Part shown: positions 54,126 through 64,000 of the stretch, one piece after another
Position numbering within the stretch: the stretch's first letter is position 1
Layout of the letters: every line of letters begins with the position of its first letter
Assembly: GCA_018105865.1 (NCBI GenBank)
Contig: CM030832.1
Location: forward strand, 20,772,019 to 20,836,018
DNA from: Metaphire vulgaris
Lineage: Eukaryota; Annelida; Clitellata; Crassiclitellata; Megascolecidae
Direction: 5' to 3'
DNA: 64,000 nt
Made by a program: the position numbers and the translations under genes
The notes under the pieces: generated by a model
What the model saw: only the letters and a program-made list of their open reading frames with translations
Databases searched by the model: none
Told to the model about the DNA's origin: nothing

Positions 54126-54345
54126 TTTGGCAATCTCTCGGTAACCCAGTCCAAGAATAGCTTCCCAATGAGATCCATTAATGAAAAACTGCTCTGACTC
54201 TGTGATAAAAGCCACATTAGAGATAATTCCTGAACTGTTTTCATATGATGAGATTTTAACAATATCTTGGCCAAGAAACCCTTTCCAAATTCCCTGAGTG
54301 TAAGGAACAGACACTTCAAAACCAAGATTAATCACTGTCTCTGAC
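54126..54345 (-). CDS. BACE: BACE-like aspartic protease, exon carrying the flap
   Basis: Encodes part of the N-terminal lobe of a beta-secretase-like, membrane-anchored aspartic protease. The 73 complete codons include VPYTQG (the flap, with the conserved Tyr), ITESEQFFINGSHWE and ILGLGY, which follow the BACE1 order VPYTQG, ITESDKFFINGSNWE, ILGLAY. The acceptor is TGTAG before 54345 and the donor is GTGAGA after 54126. One base completes the upstream codon and the exon ends in phase 0. The frame is intact. The preceding exon with the first catalytic DTG was not found and should lie beyond 64000. Other pepsin-family proteases are less likely because the FINGS..W segment is typical of BACE. 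Function (type I membrane protease of the secretory or endosomal pathway) is known from the family, not shown here. Confidence 0.9.
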
Positions 54346-54429
54346 CTACAGAACAAATTGAAATTATTGTTAAATTTATTTTGTAATATAATAATATAAT
54401 ATGATAATTTTGTAATATAATATGATATG

Positions 54430-54675
54430 ATATGATATGACCATGGACACGTCAACAGAATGGATGAAAGGAGACTACCATACAAGGCACTCTACATTCA
54501 AATAGAAGGAAACAAAGGAAGAGGAAGACCCAGGAAAAAGTGGATAGACAACATCAGAGAAGACATGAACATGAAAGGAATTACAATAGTAGAAGGAAGG
54601 CGATTGACAGAAGGTAGAAATTCTTGGAAGCATTTTGTGTCTAGCTATTGCTGCTGATGAGCTGGCAGAAAGCAA
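54430..54675 (+). pseudogene. LINE C-terminal fragment (GRGRPRKKW type)
   Basis: Reads HGHVNRMDERRLPYKALYIQ across the start, then EGNKGRGRPRKKWIDNIRED and EGRRLTEGRNSWKHF, ending at a stop near 54657 and (GAT)n. It is the extreme C-terminus of a LINE in the EMW.LRR...GHV.RM...GRGRP..RW.DNI group. Located in the first visible BACE intron side, upstream of the exon at 54126-54345. Confidence 0.7.
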
Positions 54676-54879
54676 AGATGATGATGATGGATATAATAAT
54701 GCAACAGGCACATTCAGAATCAAATTCATGGATAACCTTGATAATTTCAATGGCAATACAAAATGATTCCAGATTTATGCTGTGTTTTCATTTAAAGACA
54801 ATAAAATGCAAAAACTAAACAATTATGACTCATTATTTATATTTATATAAGAATAAACAAACAGAATAATCTTAGTACT

Positions 54880-55091
54880 CTGTGTAGAGAAGTGGAAGAA
54901 TCAACTCAAAAAGACCATGCAAGAAAAGTGTTTCAAGCTATTAGAACATTGGCCAAGAAATTTCAACCCACACTAAACTGCATACAATCAACCAGAGGAG
55001 AAAACATCACAGATGCAAAAAGAATTGCTAAAAGATGGAGAGAATATTGCGAAGAACTCTACAATGACCAGGACGTACATAACGAGATAGA
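54880..55091 (+). pseudogene. LINE linker fragment
   Basis: Reads KDHARKVFQAIRTLAKKFQP, CIQSTRGENITDAKRIAKRW and REYCEELYNDQD, the conserved segment just before the RT of many LINEs (…W.EYCEELYND). It is cut at 55091 by the start of a hAT element. Confidence 0.75.
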
Positions 55092-55136
55092 GCAGAGGTG
55101 TCAAACTCATTCCATATAGCAGGCTGCATAAAAGTC

Positions 55137-56164
55137 TTTCTTTCATTCATTCATTCATTCCTAGACAATTTCTATAGCGCTGTAACAAGGCTGAGGCCCA
55201 CAACAAAAGCGCTTTAACATCTCAACTATAACCCAACCTAAACAGATGCGTTTTTAATCTCATGATGAAATGCTCGGGAGTATCAGCCATGGTGGTCTCA
55301 TCAGGAAGAGAGTTCCACAAGATAGGATTACCCCTAGTGAAGGATCTCTCTCCGAACTTGGCGGTCTTGGATGGAGGAGGAACATGAAGTTTAACGCCAC
55401 GACTCGAGCGGAGCGAAGATCTCCTGTCATTACCCTGTGGTCTCTTTACAAGAGAGGCAAGGTACTCAGGACAGCACGGGTCATGCAGCGCTCTGTACGT
55501 CAGCCAGCATCTTTTGAACACAATCCGCTCAGGGACTCGGAGCCATTGTAGACGATCCCTGAGAAATGGTGTTACATGTTCGCACCAGCGACATCCGAAC
55601 ACAATCCTCGCCGAGAGATTAAGAACAGACTGCAGCCGTTCAAGTTTGCTAACCGGGAGGCCCAACAGGACACTATTGCAATAGTCGATCCTAGTTAGCA
55701 CCAAGGCCCGGACCAAGTGTACCACTCCGGATACAGGCAGATATCGCCGGACTGATCGGATCCTTCTCAATTGAAAGTGACATCGCCTGATCACATCGTT
55801 TACGTATGGCTCGAATGAAAGAGTCCCATCAAAGAGTACCCCCAACAGCCGCACGCACTCGGAGGGGACAATGGTAACATCACCCATCGCGAACGGTTTG
55901 CGACTCACCAGCATCCTTCTCCGAGGAGTGCTGACCCACAGGAACTCAGTTTTTCCCACATTGAGGGCCAGTCGATTTTCCTCCGCCCACTTCGAGACAG
56001 CGACTAGACACTCGATGAACCGTTCCCGAAGCGCCTCCACATCACCGGGAAGGCAGGACGAGTAAATCTGACTGTCATCAGCATAGCTATGGGGTGCCAG
56101 TCCAAAGGCCGCAATAATTGATCTCAGATCGGCCGTGTACAGAATAAAAAGTAATGGGCTTGTG
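55137..56164 (-). pseudogene. LINE-C copy, 272-residue open frame, (GAAT)n tail
   Basis: Longest intact LINE-C frame (56040-55222): NRLALNVGKTEFLWVSTPRR, LVRALVLTRIDYCNSVLLGL, WCEHVTPFLRDRLQWLRVPE, RIVFKRCWLTYRALHDPCCP, FGERSFTRGNPILWNSLP and LKTHLFRLGYS. Just upstream (56050-56160) the frame continues into SYADDSQIYSSCLPG-like residues of the RT. The 3' UTR has AGCGCTATAGAAATTGTC and (GAAT)n at 55137-55161. Possible target duplication ATAAAAGT / ATAAAAAGT. 5'-truncated within RT. Confidence 0.9.
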
Positions 56165-56660
56165 GTTGGTGAGGGCCAGATTTGTACATAATGTTAACAT
56201 GAACTATAGGCCTATAACAAAAACATATATTACAAAATTATACACCTATAACACAAAACAGTATGTTAAAAAAATTATTTCAACATTTTTTATTTAATTT
56301 CAATCATATGCAAAATATTTGAGTTTCATATGTGTAATTTCCGATTTTCATATATGTACTTTTTGAACATGTCTTAAATAAAGTAACTTTGCTTAGACAT
56401 CAAGTTTTTTCTTCTATTCAGCCACATACACCCAGGCCGGATGAAAAGCTTTCGCAGGCTGTATCTGCTTTTGTGGGCTGTATGTTTGCCAGCAGACTTG
56501 GGACCAGGTGACTGGGTCAATGGATCATTCAGGTCACCTTTGTCCATCGGGTCATCGGGTCACCTTTACGACCCGGTAATAGACCCGGTATTAATTAAAA
56601 TCTTCTTCAGATGCTAAGCATGCAGGTTCATCAATCCCGGAAAGGCTGAAAAGACTGTGC

Positions 56661-57119
56661 CAGTGATGTTAATCCTTGTCCTGGTCCTTGTCCTTAAGGA
56701 CTCCTTAAGGACCAATTTGAAGTCCTTGTCCTTGTCCTCGTCCTTGGGGAGTCAGTCCTCATCCTTATCCTCGTCCTTGCAGATCGGTCCTTGTCCTGGT
56801 CCTTGTAACTTAGTCCTTGAAAAGTCCTTATAAGGACCAAATTACTTGTATACCATTTTCAATTGTACTGATAATTATATTCCAAGGTAAGAGTAGTATG
56901 TGGATTTATATTTAGGGTACATACTTGCTTTGAGTTACTCTAAAATGTTTAGTCATTGTTTCCTTTATAATACCAGTTGAGGAGTTGATTCTTTAGCAGA
57001 ATTCTTTGTTGCCCAGCGACGTTGGTTCCAGTTGAACGAGTGTTTTCTCAAAGTGGTCTCATAATTAATTAGACCTTACCGTGTGTGCATGACTGATCAG
57101 CTTCTTGAAACACTTGTTC

Positions 57120-57152
<33 letters not shown>

Positions 57153-57475
57153 ACTTGACAATTTCTTAAGCGTAGTAACATAGCTAGGTGGCTAAAGTCA
57201 AAGGCGCATTTGAAATGCAGCATTGCTGTTGACTAGACTATGTTTTACAACATTCTTTTTTTCCCTTTCTAATTTTGTGATTCGAATTGAAATTGTGTTT
57301 GGTTTTTTCCTTTCTGACTTTTTTGTCTGACAGAAGTTGGTCCTTGTCCTTGTCCTTGATCCTTGTCCTTGGGAGTCTGTCCTTGTGGTCCTTATGCTTG
57401 CGGGGTAAGTCCTCGTCCTTGGAAGTTCGGTCCTTGTCCTTATCCTTAGGGGGTCGGTCCTTGTTAACATCACTG
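56661..57475. mobile_element. hAT element with GTCCTT repeats and perfect TSD
   Basis: Ends CAGTGATGTTAATCCTTGTC and, inward from the right, CAGTGATGTTAACAAGGACC. Exact 8-bp duplication GACTGTGC at 56653-56660 and 57476-57483. Both subterminal regions (56672-56830 and 57345-57465) are packed with CCTTGTCCTTGTCCTTG-type hexamer-like repeats. Interior includes a LINE/SINE 3' scrap with (ATT)n at 57121-57150. No transposase. A partial inverted relative lies at 25938-27030. Confidence 0.9.
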
Positions 57476-57613
57476 GACTGTGCACTTGATACCAGTTAGG
57501 TTCCACAGATACAAGTAATTGATTTTATCACTGACGGATATTGGTATTATTACTCTATGGAATGTTATAAAATGTAATGAAAATTCTATGGTGTGATGAC
57601 GTTTACTTTACGT

Positions 57614-58165
57614 CATTGATCATCATCATCATGCTGTGCCATCTTCAATTTGAAGGTTGGCAGTCACGATTTGTCTCCATTTGTCTCGGTCTTCAGCTAA
57701 TCTTTTCATTTCCCCATAATTTTCTAAGCCAGTCCAGCTTTTTATGTTGTCTAACCATGTTCTTCGTGGTTGTCTTTTAGTTGCTTTTCCATCATATTTC
57801 CTTTCCAAAACATTTAGAGCTTGCTGTGTGCATGATCCTCTCATTATATGTCCAGCATACTCTGTTTTCCTTTTAGCAATCTCTTTCATCAGGGTCTTTC
57901 TGTTTTCCATTCTCTTCAAACATTCTTCATTAGTTATTTTATCTTTCCAACTGATTTTTAGCATCCTTCTGAAACACCACATTTCAAATGCATCAATTTT
58001 CTTTTGCATAGTTTTTGTTATTGTCCAGCCTTGACAGGGATACAAGAACACAGATGTTACATAACATCTCAATATTCTCTTCTTTGTTGCTAATCCTAAG
58101 TTTCTCCTTAAAAGTTCTTTTTGTTTCCAGAATGCTTCCTTGGCCATGGCGATTCTAGCTTTTAT
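57614..58165 (-). pseudogene. LINE C-terminal fragment, 172-residue open frame
   Basis: Minus strand: FWKQKELLRRNLGLATKKRI, VFLYPCQGWTITKTMQKKID, AFEMWCFRRMLKISWKDKIT, AGHIMRGSCTQQALNVLERK, RQPRRTWLDNIKSWTGLENY and AEDRDKWRQIV. This is the post-RT C-terminus of a LINE with a (CAT/ATG)n tail at 57614-57632. RT is missing. Related to LINE-E in layout but clearly a different family. Confidence 0.83.
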
Positions 58166-58545
58166 GTCTCATTCACATCGACCATTTTGTACTCCTTAAC
58201 TTGTTCTAATTCAGTATTTTCTATTAAAATTTTTGCTTTATGTTTCTCTGTTTGCTTATGATCATTGTTTTTGTTAAATATTGATAAATATTCAAATACT
58301 TCTTGGTTTAAAAGCAATATATTTCAAGTTTTGCTTGTGTACTAAAGTCGAGAATATACTAGAGTTACAGTTATAATGGAACCGGGTCACTGGGTCACCG
58401 GGTCACTTTTATTTCAGGTCACCGGGTCTCAAAATATGATCCGGTTTCAAGTCTGTTTGACATGACACAGCGGTGTGATGCCGATTGATTAACAACGGTT
58501 CGCTGACATTGACAAAGTTATATACTGTTTGTCCATTATGTGTAG

Positions 58546-58547
<2 letters not shown>

Positions 58548-58628
<81 letters not shown>
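58548..58628. repeat. (TA)n microsatellite
   Basis: About 40 TA units, uninterrupted. Confidence 0.95.
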
Positions 58629-58630
<2 letters not shown>

Positions 58631-58949
58631 GCGTTACAAAAAACAAAATTTCTGATTTTCAAAAACTTTCAAAACTTTTCAGATGACACTTTTTACATAT
58701 GAAACAGATATGAATATGAAATTTTTTTAAAGTTACAAAAAGTTAATAATTTTCTGGTCTTAGTTTTTAGTAACTATAGCAATTTTCGTTAACACTTTAC
58801 GTTAAAATACCTTAATGCCTCATAGAATAGAGACACAACAATAACAAATAGAAAATAATGTAATGTTGGGAATGCATTTAGTTATCAATGCAATGATGCC
58901 ATTTTTATTGCCAGTATTGCCAGGCTCTGTATCTTAACATAACACTGCA

Positions 58950-60300
58950 CACAGTGCACAATCAGTTCCAGGTTCGTCATTGTGCTCAACGAAACCTCTG
59001 GTTGAGTGTCATGGATGAGCCGTTTTAAATGCAGAAGATGATGGCCCATGTTTGCAATAGCGATTGATATCAATGTAGTAATGGATGCTAAAGATAGTGG
59101 CTGAATATGGTGCTTGAATTCGATCTATAACATGACGAAATCAATTTCAAATGTGCGGTTGTATTTGCTCAAATACTCTGCATTATTAGCACTATGGAAC
59201 AACGGCTGTTGTTATGCTGGAGGGGCTCTAAATACATAAGGCGATGGCCTATGTTTACAATAGCGATTGATATCGATGTAGTGAAGAATGCTAAAGACAG
59301 TGGTTCAATATAGTGCTTCAAATCCATCTCTAACAGGACGAAATAAGTTTCAAAAATGCGTTTGTATTTTCACAAATCCTGTGTATTATTAGCATTATGG
59401 AATAACGAGGGTTGTCATGGATGAGTCGTTTTAAATGCAGAAGGTGATGGCCCATGTTTGCAATAGCGATTGATATCAATGTAGTAATGAATGTTAAAGA
59501 TAGTGGCTGAATATGGTGCTTGAATTCGATCTATAACAGGACGAAATAAATTTCAAATGCGCGGTTGATGTGTACAATATACTGTGCATTATTAGCATTA
59601 TGGAACAACGGCGGTTGTCATGCTGGATGCGCTATCAATACAGAAGACGATGGCCTACGTTTATAATAGCGATTGATATCGATGTAGTGAAGAATGCTAA
59701 ACATAGTGGCTCAATACGGTGCCTGAAATCGATCTCTAGCAGGATGAAATAAGTTTCAAAACTGCCTTGTATTTTCACAAATCCTGTGTATTATTAGCAT
59801 TATGGAATAACGAGGGTTGTCATGGATGAGCCGTTTTAAATGCAGAAGGTGATCGCCCATGTTTGCAATAGCGATTGATATCAATGTAGTAATGGATGCT
59901 AAAGATAGTGGCTGAATATGGTGCTTGAATTCGATCTATAACAGGACGAAATAAATTTCAAATGTGCGGTTGTATTTGCTCAAATACTCTGCATTATTAG
60001 CACTATTGAACATCGGGGTTTGTCATGCTGGAGGGGCTCTAAATACATAAGGCGATGGCCTATGTTTACAATAGCGATTGATATCGATGTAGTGAAGAAT
60101 GCTAAAGACAATGGTTCAATATAGTGCTTGAAATCCATCTCTAACAGGACGAAATAAGTTTCAAAATTGCAGCTGAATTTACACAAATCCTGTGCATTAT
60201 TAGCATTATGGAATAATGAGGGTTGTCATGGATGAGCCGTTTTAAATGCAGAAGGTGATCGCCCATGTTTGTAATAGTGAGTGATATCAATGTAATAACA
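58950..60300. repeat. Satellite, 405-406-bp higher-order unit of two ~203-bp monomers
   Basis: The word GTTTTAAATGCAGAA occurs at 59022, 59428, 59833 and 60239, a very even spacing of 405-406 bp. Within each unit are two related monomers, one with CCCATGTTTGCAATAGCGAT and one with CCTATGTTTACAATAGCGAT, offset by about 204 bp. Roughly 3.2 higher-order units. Open frames here are by-products of the repeat. Confidence 0.88.
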
Positions 60301-60622
60301 GGAACATCTTGCATCGTCCATGTATCTCTAATTTCCTTTCTCTCCCTTTGATAAGAAAAAACTGCTGGGCTACCCCATATTTTCATTTTGTAGCTGACGT
60401 CGCCTTTGTAGCACATCCTTGTTTTATGGCAGTGTCTTCAAATTTACTAGAGTATCTATGGATTTAAGAAATCTGCTAGACAAGTATATGAAAAACATAT
60501 GCTAAAAATTTATGAACTTTTCTGAGCTTTCAAACAAAAACATTATTACATTCATAATAAGTGAGTACGGTAAAAGCTCATATGAAACCATTTGAAAATA
60601 ATTGAAAATAAAAATTTGTAAC

Positions 60623-60626
<4 letters not shown>

Positions 60627-60718
<92 letters not shown>
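60627..60718. repeat. (TA)n microsatellite inside a LINE end
   Basis: About 45 TA units directly after the LINE motif SRIGLY on the minus strand. It produces YIYIYI-type frames that are not genes. Confidence 0.95.
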
Positions 60719-60719
<1 letters not shown>

Positions 60720-62820
60720 CCCGATTCTTGAATGGCAAGTTCTTGGGCATTTGTCGCATGACCATTTTCCAGGATTGTTGTGGGTGGCTGCCTTTCGCAG
60801 GGATCTTTTGTGTTCCAGTATTGCCAGTATTGCAACACGCTGTTCTTCAAATTTTACAACTGCTTTGTGACAGCTGCTTTTCCAGGCTATCCTGCTTAGT
60901 GGCGCACTGGCCAGATCTTTTTGGTCAGTGGCGCATTGCATTAGATTGTGCTTAAAAGAGTCTTTGTACTGTTTCATGGGGGCACCCTGTAGACGCTTGC
61001 CAGAAGCCAGCTAGCCGTAAAATATCTGTTTTGATATGCGGTTGTCGAGCATACGCACCACATGTCCTACCAAGCGCAATTGCACATGCAGGAGGATAGC
61101 CTCGATGCCTGTTATTTTGCACGATCGAAGTACTTCAGTATTGGAGATTCTGTCTTGCCATTTTATACCTGCTAGCCTATTTTGTATAGGCATCTGAGGT
61201 GGAATTGATCTAGCCGACGAACTGTCTCTATAAAGAGTCCAGGTCTCGCTTCCACAGAGCAATGTAGTCAGCACGACTGCGCGGTAAACGGCAATTTTTG
61301 TGGCCAGTGATATTCCATGTTCATTCCACAACTTTATTTGTAGTATACCGAATGCGCTACTAGCTTTGGCTATCCGATACGATATGTCGCCATCATCTTT
61401 GAGTGTTGTAGAACTGCCCTCCTAGACAGCAGAACTGGTTTGTTGTCCTAAGACGTACATCTTCTGCCATGATCTTGGCGGTTGCTGCCTGTTGTATTGG
61501 ATAGGCTAGACACATGACCTCTGTTTTCTTTAAACTGACTGTCAGCCCGAATCTTTTGGCTGTGTTAAAGAAGCAGTTGAACAGGTGCTGTGCATCTGCC
61601 TGTGTGTGGGCGACGAGGGCGCAGTCATCAGCGAAGAGCAGCTCTCGAAGTGTTGCTATCTGCACCTTTGTTTTGGCCTGCAGTCATCGCAGATCAAACA
61701 GATCTCCATCCATGCGGTAGTGGATGGGGACGCCAGTCTTTCAGTACTTAAAGGCCACTCACAGCATCATGGAAAAGAATATTATGAAACAGCATGGGAG
61801 CCAGAATGCAACCTTGCTTTGTACCATTTGTAACATTGAAATCTGAGGATATTTCGCCATTTTCGATAACAGAGACTCACATGCCGTTATGAAAAGATTG
61901 TATAATGCTCACGAGATCATCAGAGCAGCCAATTTCCCTTAGTATTGCCCATAAGGCAGGTCTGTCGACAGAATCAAAAGCCTTTGTCAAGTCTATGATG
62001 GTGACATGAAGTTCCCTCTGCTGTTCTCGACATTTTTCTTGGAGTTGGCAAGCTGTGAAGATCATATCAATTGTGCTGCGGCCTGAATGAAAGCCGCACT
62101 GTCCTTCTGGTAGTATGTCATTATTGCTGACGTGATCTGTGAGGCGGTTTAGGATGACACGTGATAGTATCTTTCCTGGCACTGATAGCAGCGATATTCC
62201 TCTGTGATCGTCGCACACTGAACGGTCTCCTTTCCGTTTGAAAATATGCACGATCAGCGCGTCCCTGAAATCTTGTGGGACGGATCGCTTACTCCAGATG
62301 TCACCAAACAATGCGACAAGTTTGCTGACGGTGCCTGGACCACCAGCTTTGAACAGTTCTATTGGGAGTCCATCAGCACCTGGTGCTTTGCCCAAAGTCG
62401 TTTGCTCTATGGCAAGACGTATCTCCTTTTCGTTTGGAGGTAGAATCAGGTTGTCATCCGTATCCCACTCTGGTAGTTCATCCAACACTGTGTAGTCAAA
62501 TGTGGAGGTCTGATTGAGCACACAGTGGAAGTGTTCTGCCCAACGAGCCAGGATGCCTGCGGGATCTGTGATCATGGTCACTCCATCAAGGGATCGGACT
62601 GGGTTACAGCCAGTGTCACGCGGGCCATATACTGCCTTGAGTCTGTCATAGAATGACTTCATATCATGCCGATCAGCTGCCTCCTGCATTTCCTTTGCTT
62701 TGTTTTGCCACTATTGCTCCTTCATTCATCTGAGTCTCTTCTGCGAGCTGGCACGTGCAATGTGGTAAACAGTCTTCTTTGTTTTATTATTCTTATCGTT
62801 TATCCAGACCAAATGTTTGT
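60720..62820 (-). pseudogene. LINE reverse transcriptase with C-terminal zinc finger
   Basis: Minus strand from about 62690: KSFYDRLKAVYGPRDTG, ILARWAEHFHCVLNQTSTFD, TTLGKAPGADGLPIELFKAG, HIFKRKGDRSVCDDHRGISL, LPEGQCGFHSGRSTIDMIFT, TIIDLTKAFDSVDRPALWAI to 61877. Further parts in other frames: TKQGCILAPMLF, LFADDCALVAHTQADAQHLF (YADD equivalent FADD near 61640), VLTTLLCGSETWTLYRDS, and at 60552-60977 AFKHNL-like residues and WSCDKCPRTCHSRIGLY, a C2H2 finger cut off by the (TA)n run. Several frameshifts, 5' endonuclease missing. Confidence 0.87.
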
Positions 62821-62857
62821 GGTGCACTTGCACCACAAACATACCAATTTTACATCC

Positions 62858-62858
62858 C

Positions 62859-62903
<45 letters not shown>
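62858..62903. repeat. (TA)n(TG)n compound microsatellite
   Basis: About 9 TA units followed by about 14 TG units. Confidence 0.9.
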
Positions 62904-63808
62904 ACCCGCATATGTGGGGTTCTTGAGTTACATATGCTGCATATATCGGGGTTATATTAGCTCAGTCACAGCAAAGTTTTAGAGAAATATACCTTATCAT
63001 TTCAGAGATACCAGCATCCAAACATCATGCCTATCAAATTCAAAATTCTGAGAAATTGAACACTTATTATTGATGAAATTAAAACGTTCAAAATTTTAAA
63101 ACTATACAAGAGTTACGGATGAAATTTTATCTCAGTATTAATTGTCATATATGCAAACTATCTCTAAAGTTTCATCCGTAACTATTCATAATTTATCAGT
63201 AGAAAATTGAAATAAATATAATTAGTAATACCAGAACACAGTAATTAAAAAATCAGGGCAGGACATAATAATAGGGTTGTAATGTACAATCTAAACAAGA
63301 TATACAAACAAGCTGTAATAGGACAAAATAAAACTTATAAATAATATTAATCAAGGTGATTATAAATGTAACATATGTAACGGAATGATGAAAAACAAAG
63401 AATGAGAAACTAATGTTGTAATTCATAAATAGCAACACAAAATAAGATTAAACTTCACTTTTAAGCAAAGAAACAAAAATCGCCCGATATTGCAGATTTG
63501 TCAGCTGGTTCTAAGCTTATAGCCTACGTATTCAAATTTTAAAAAAAATTAGTAAGTAAGCTTAAACATAGCATCAAAGTCAGAAGCCCACTTATAGTAC
63601 CTTTTACCAATCTCAGTTTTAAAGCAAATTCTTTACTAAATGATGCAGATTTGATTAAAAAGACATAATCATTTAATTGTCTACGCATCATACTGTCTAA
63701 AATACCAAAAAAAGTAATTTTTGAAAAATTTAAGTTTTCAAGATAAAAATGCAATTTCTCGCTAATCTGTGAAACCACTTATGGTACCTTTTATCCCAGC
63801 GGGTCACA
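62902..63808. mobile_element. Possible MITE with TGACCCGC ends
   Basis: GTGACCCGCATATG at 62902 and, inward from about 63808, GTGACCCGCTGGGATAAAAG share only the first nine bases. Internal inverted words (GTTACGGATGAAA near 63113 and TTTCATCCGTAAC near 63169) exist. Non-coding. Support is weak without a target duplication. Confidence 0.35.
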
Positions 63809-63809
63809 T

Positions 63810-64000
63810 ATATTGTGATGGTAGCAAGAGAGATAGCAAATAAGGAGATAATTAGTGTATCTTTGCATAGAACGTTGACTATGTGTGTGTTGTGTGTTAA
63901 TGTTTTTGTAATAGCCTATCAGACGTCGCCATTTCTGAGAGCTACGGGCATGTCGTCTCCTGATTGGCTGAGAGGAAAAAGCATCGTCAGTTAGGATTCG
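63810..64000. other. Window edge, nothing recognised
   Basis: No gene or element end recognised. A GTGTGTGTTGTGTG stretch lies near 63880. Confidence 0.4.

Larger units (their letters stand above)
56493..58455. mobile_element. hAT element (CAGACTTG ends) nested in the outer hAT
   Basis: Ends CAGACTTGGGACCAGGTGAC and, inward from the right, CAGACTTGAAACCGGATCAT. Both ends carry GGGTCACC repeats. Flanking 8-mers TTTGCCAG and TTTGACAT match at 6 of 8. The interior contains another hAT (56661-57475) and a LINE-E-type fragment (57614-58165). No transposase recognised. Confidence 0.65.
55092..58475. mobile_element. Outer hAT (CAGAGGTGTCAAACTCA end) holding a nest of elements
   Basis: The left end CAGAGGTGTCAAACTCATT is a familiar hAT terminus. 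Pieces of its body appear at 56165-56200 (GGGCCAGATTTGTACATAAT) and 56435-56490 (CCGGATGAAAAGCTTTCGCA, GGGCTGTATGTTTG), and its right end seems to resume at 58456 with TTTGACATGACACAG. Exact right border and target duplication not fixed. It holds a LINE-C (55137-56164) and another hAT (56493-58455). Confidence 0.5.

Noticed and set aside
60502..60977. Tyr-Ile repeat proteins on both strands
   Set aside because: They are translations of a (TA)n microsatellite.

Overview
This is eukaryotic (animal) genomic DNA, not a microbial or viral operon. It holds one recognisable host gene, broken into small exons with canonical GT/AG borders, and almost everything else is decayed transposable elements, many nested inside each other. 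The gene is a BACE-type (beta-secretase-like) aspartic protease. BACE is known from chordates, other deuterostomes, molluscs and cnidarians and is generally missing from arthropods and nematodes. Together with L2/CR1-like LINEs, many hAT elements and a Ty3/gypsy element of the Gmr1 type, this suggests a marine invertebrate, perhaps a deuterostome. That placement is inference; the species cannot be named from the sequence.

Host gene. Six exons lie on the minus strand and run from high to low coordinates: 54126-54345, 38114-38227, 33160-33293, 14587-14688, 9944-10181 and 7624-7770. Reading phases agree at every junction. They cover the BACE protein from just before the flap to the end of the catalytic domain, including the second catalytic Asp. 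The exon with the first catalytic Asp should lie beyond the right edge. The transmembrane/cytoplasmic exon was not found. The 33160-33293 exon has a 1-base deletion, which is either a sequence error or a disabling mutation. Introns of about 2.2, 4.4, 4.8, 15.9 and 18.5 kb hold most of the transposons.

Layout. 1-7.3 kb: hAT transposase remnants, a MITE, and hAT elements with 8-bp target duplications, one carrying a nested LINE. 7.6-14.7 kb: three BACE exons and, in one intron, a Gmr1-like gypsy element with protease-integrase-RT order, itself interrupted by a foldback element with a telomere-like centre. 15.0-18.5 kb: a small hAT, then a 2.9-kb almost palindromic element built from ~113-bp repeats. 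20.8-31 kb: LINE copies, one holding three nested insertions. 31-33 kb: piggyBac-like and hAT (TTF/ZMYM-type) remnants. 34.4-36.5 kb: a LINE between long inverted arms, interrupted by a pogo-like MITE. 36.6-45 kb: Harbinger-like MITEs, LINEs, a SINE and hAT MITEs. 45-49 kb: a LINE interrupted by another LINE. 49.8-53.3 kb: a repeat family in both orientations around a hAT. 54.4-58.5 kb: a nest of hATs and LINEs. 58.9-60.3 kb: a satellite with two-monomer higher-order structure. 60.7-62.8 kb: another LINE.

LINE groups named here for convenience. LINE-A: L2/CR1-like, (TTAC)n tail. LINE-B: L2/CR1-like with an LNAAKTE motif after the YADD. LINE-C: L2/CR1-like, often with a (GAAT)n tail. LINE-E: copies ending in a GRGRP/RARGR-type C-terminus. 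LINE-G: copies with an LDLIK...GVRQGC...YADDA pattern. These labels are mine, not database families. No rRNA, functional tRNA or CRISPR array was seen.
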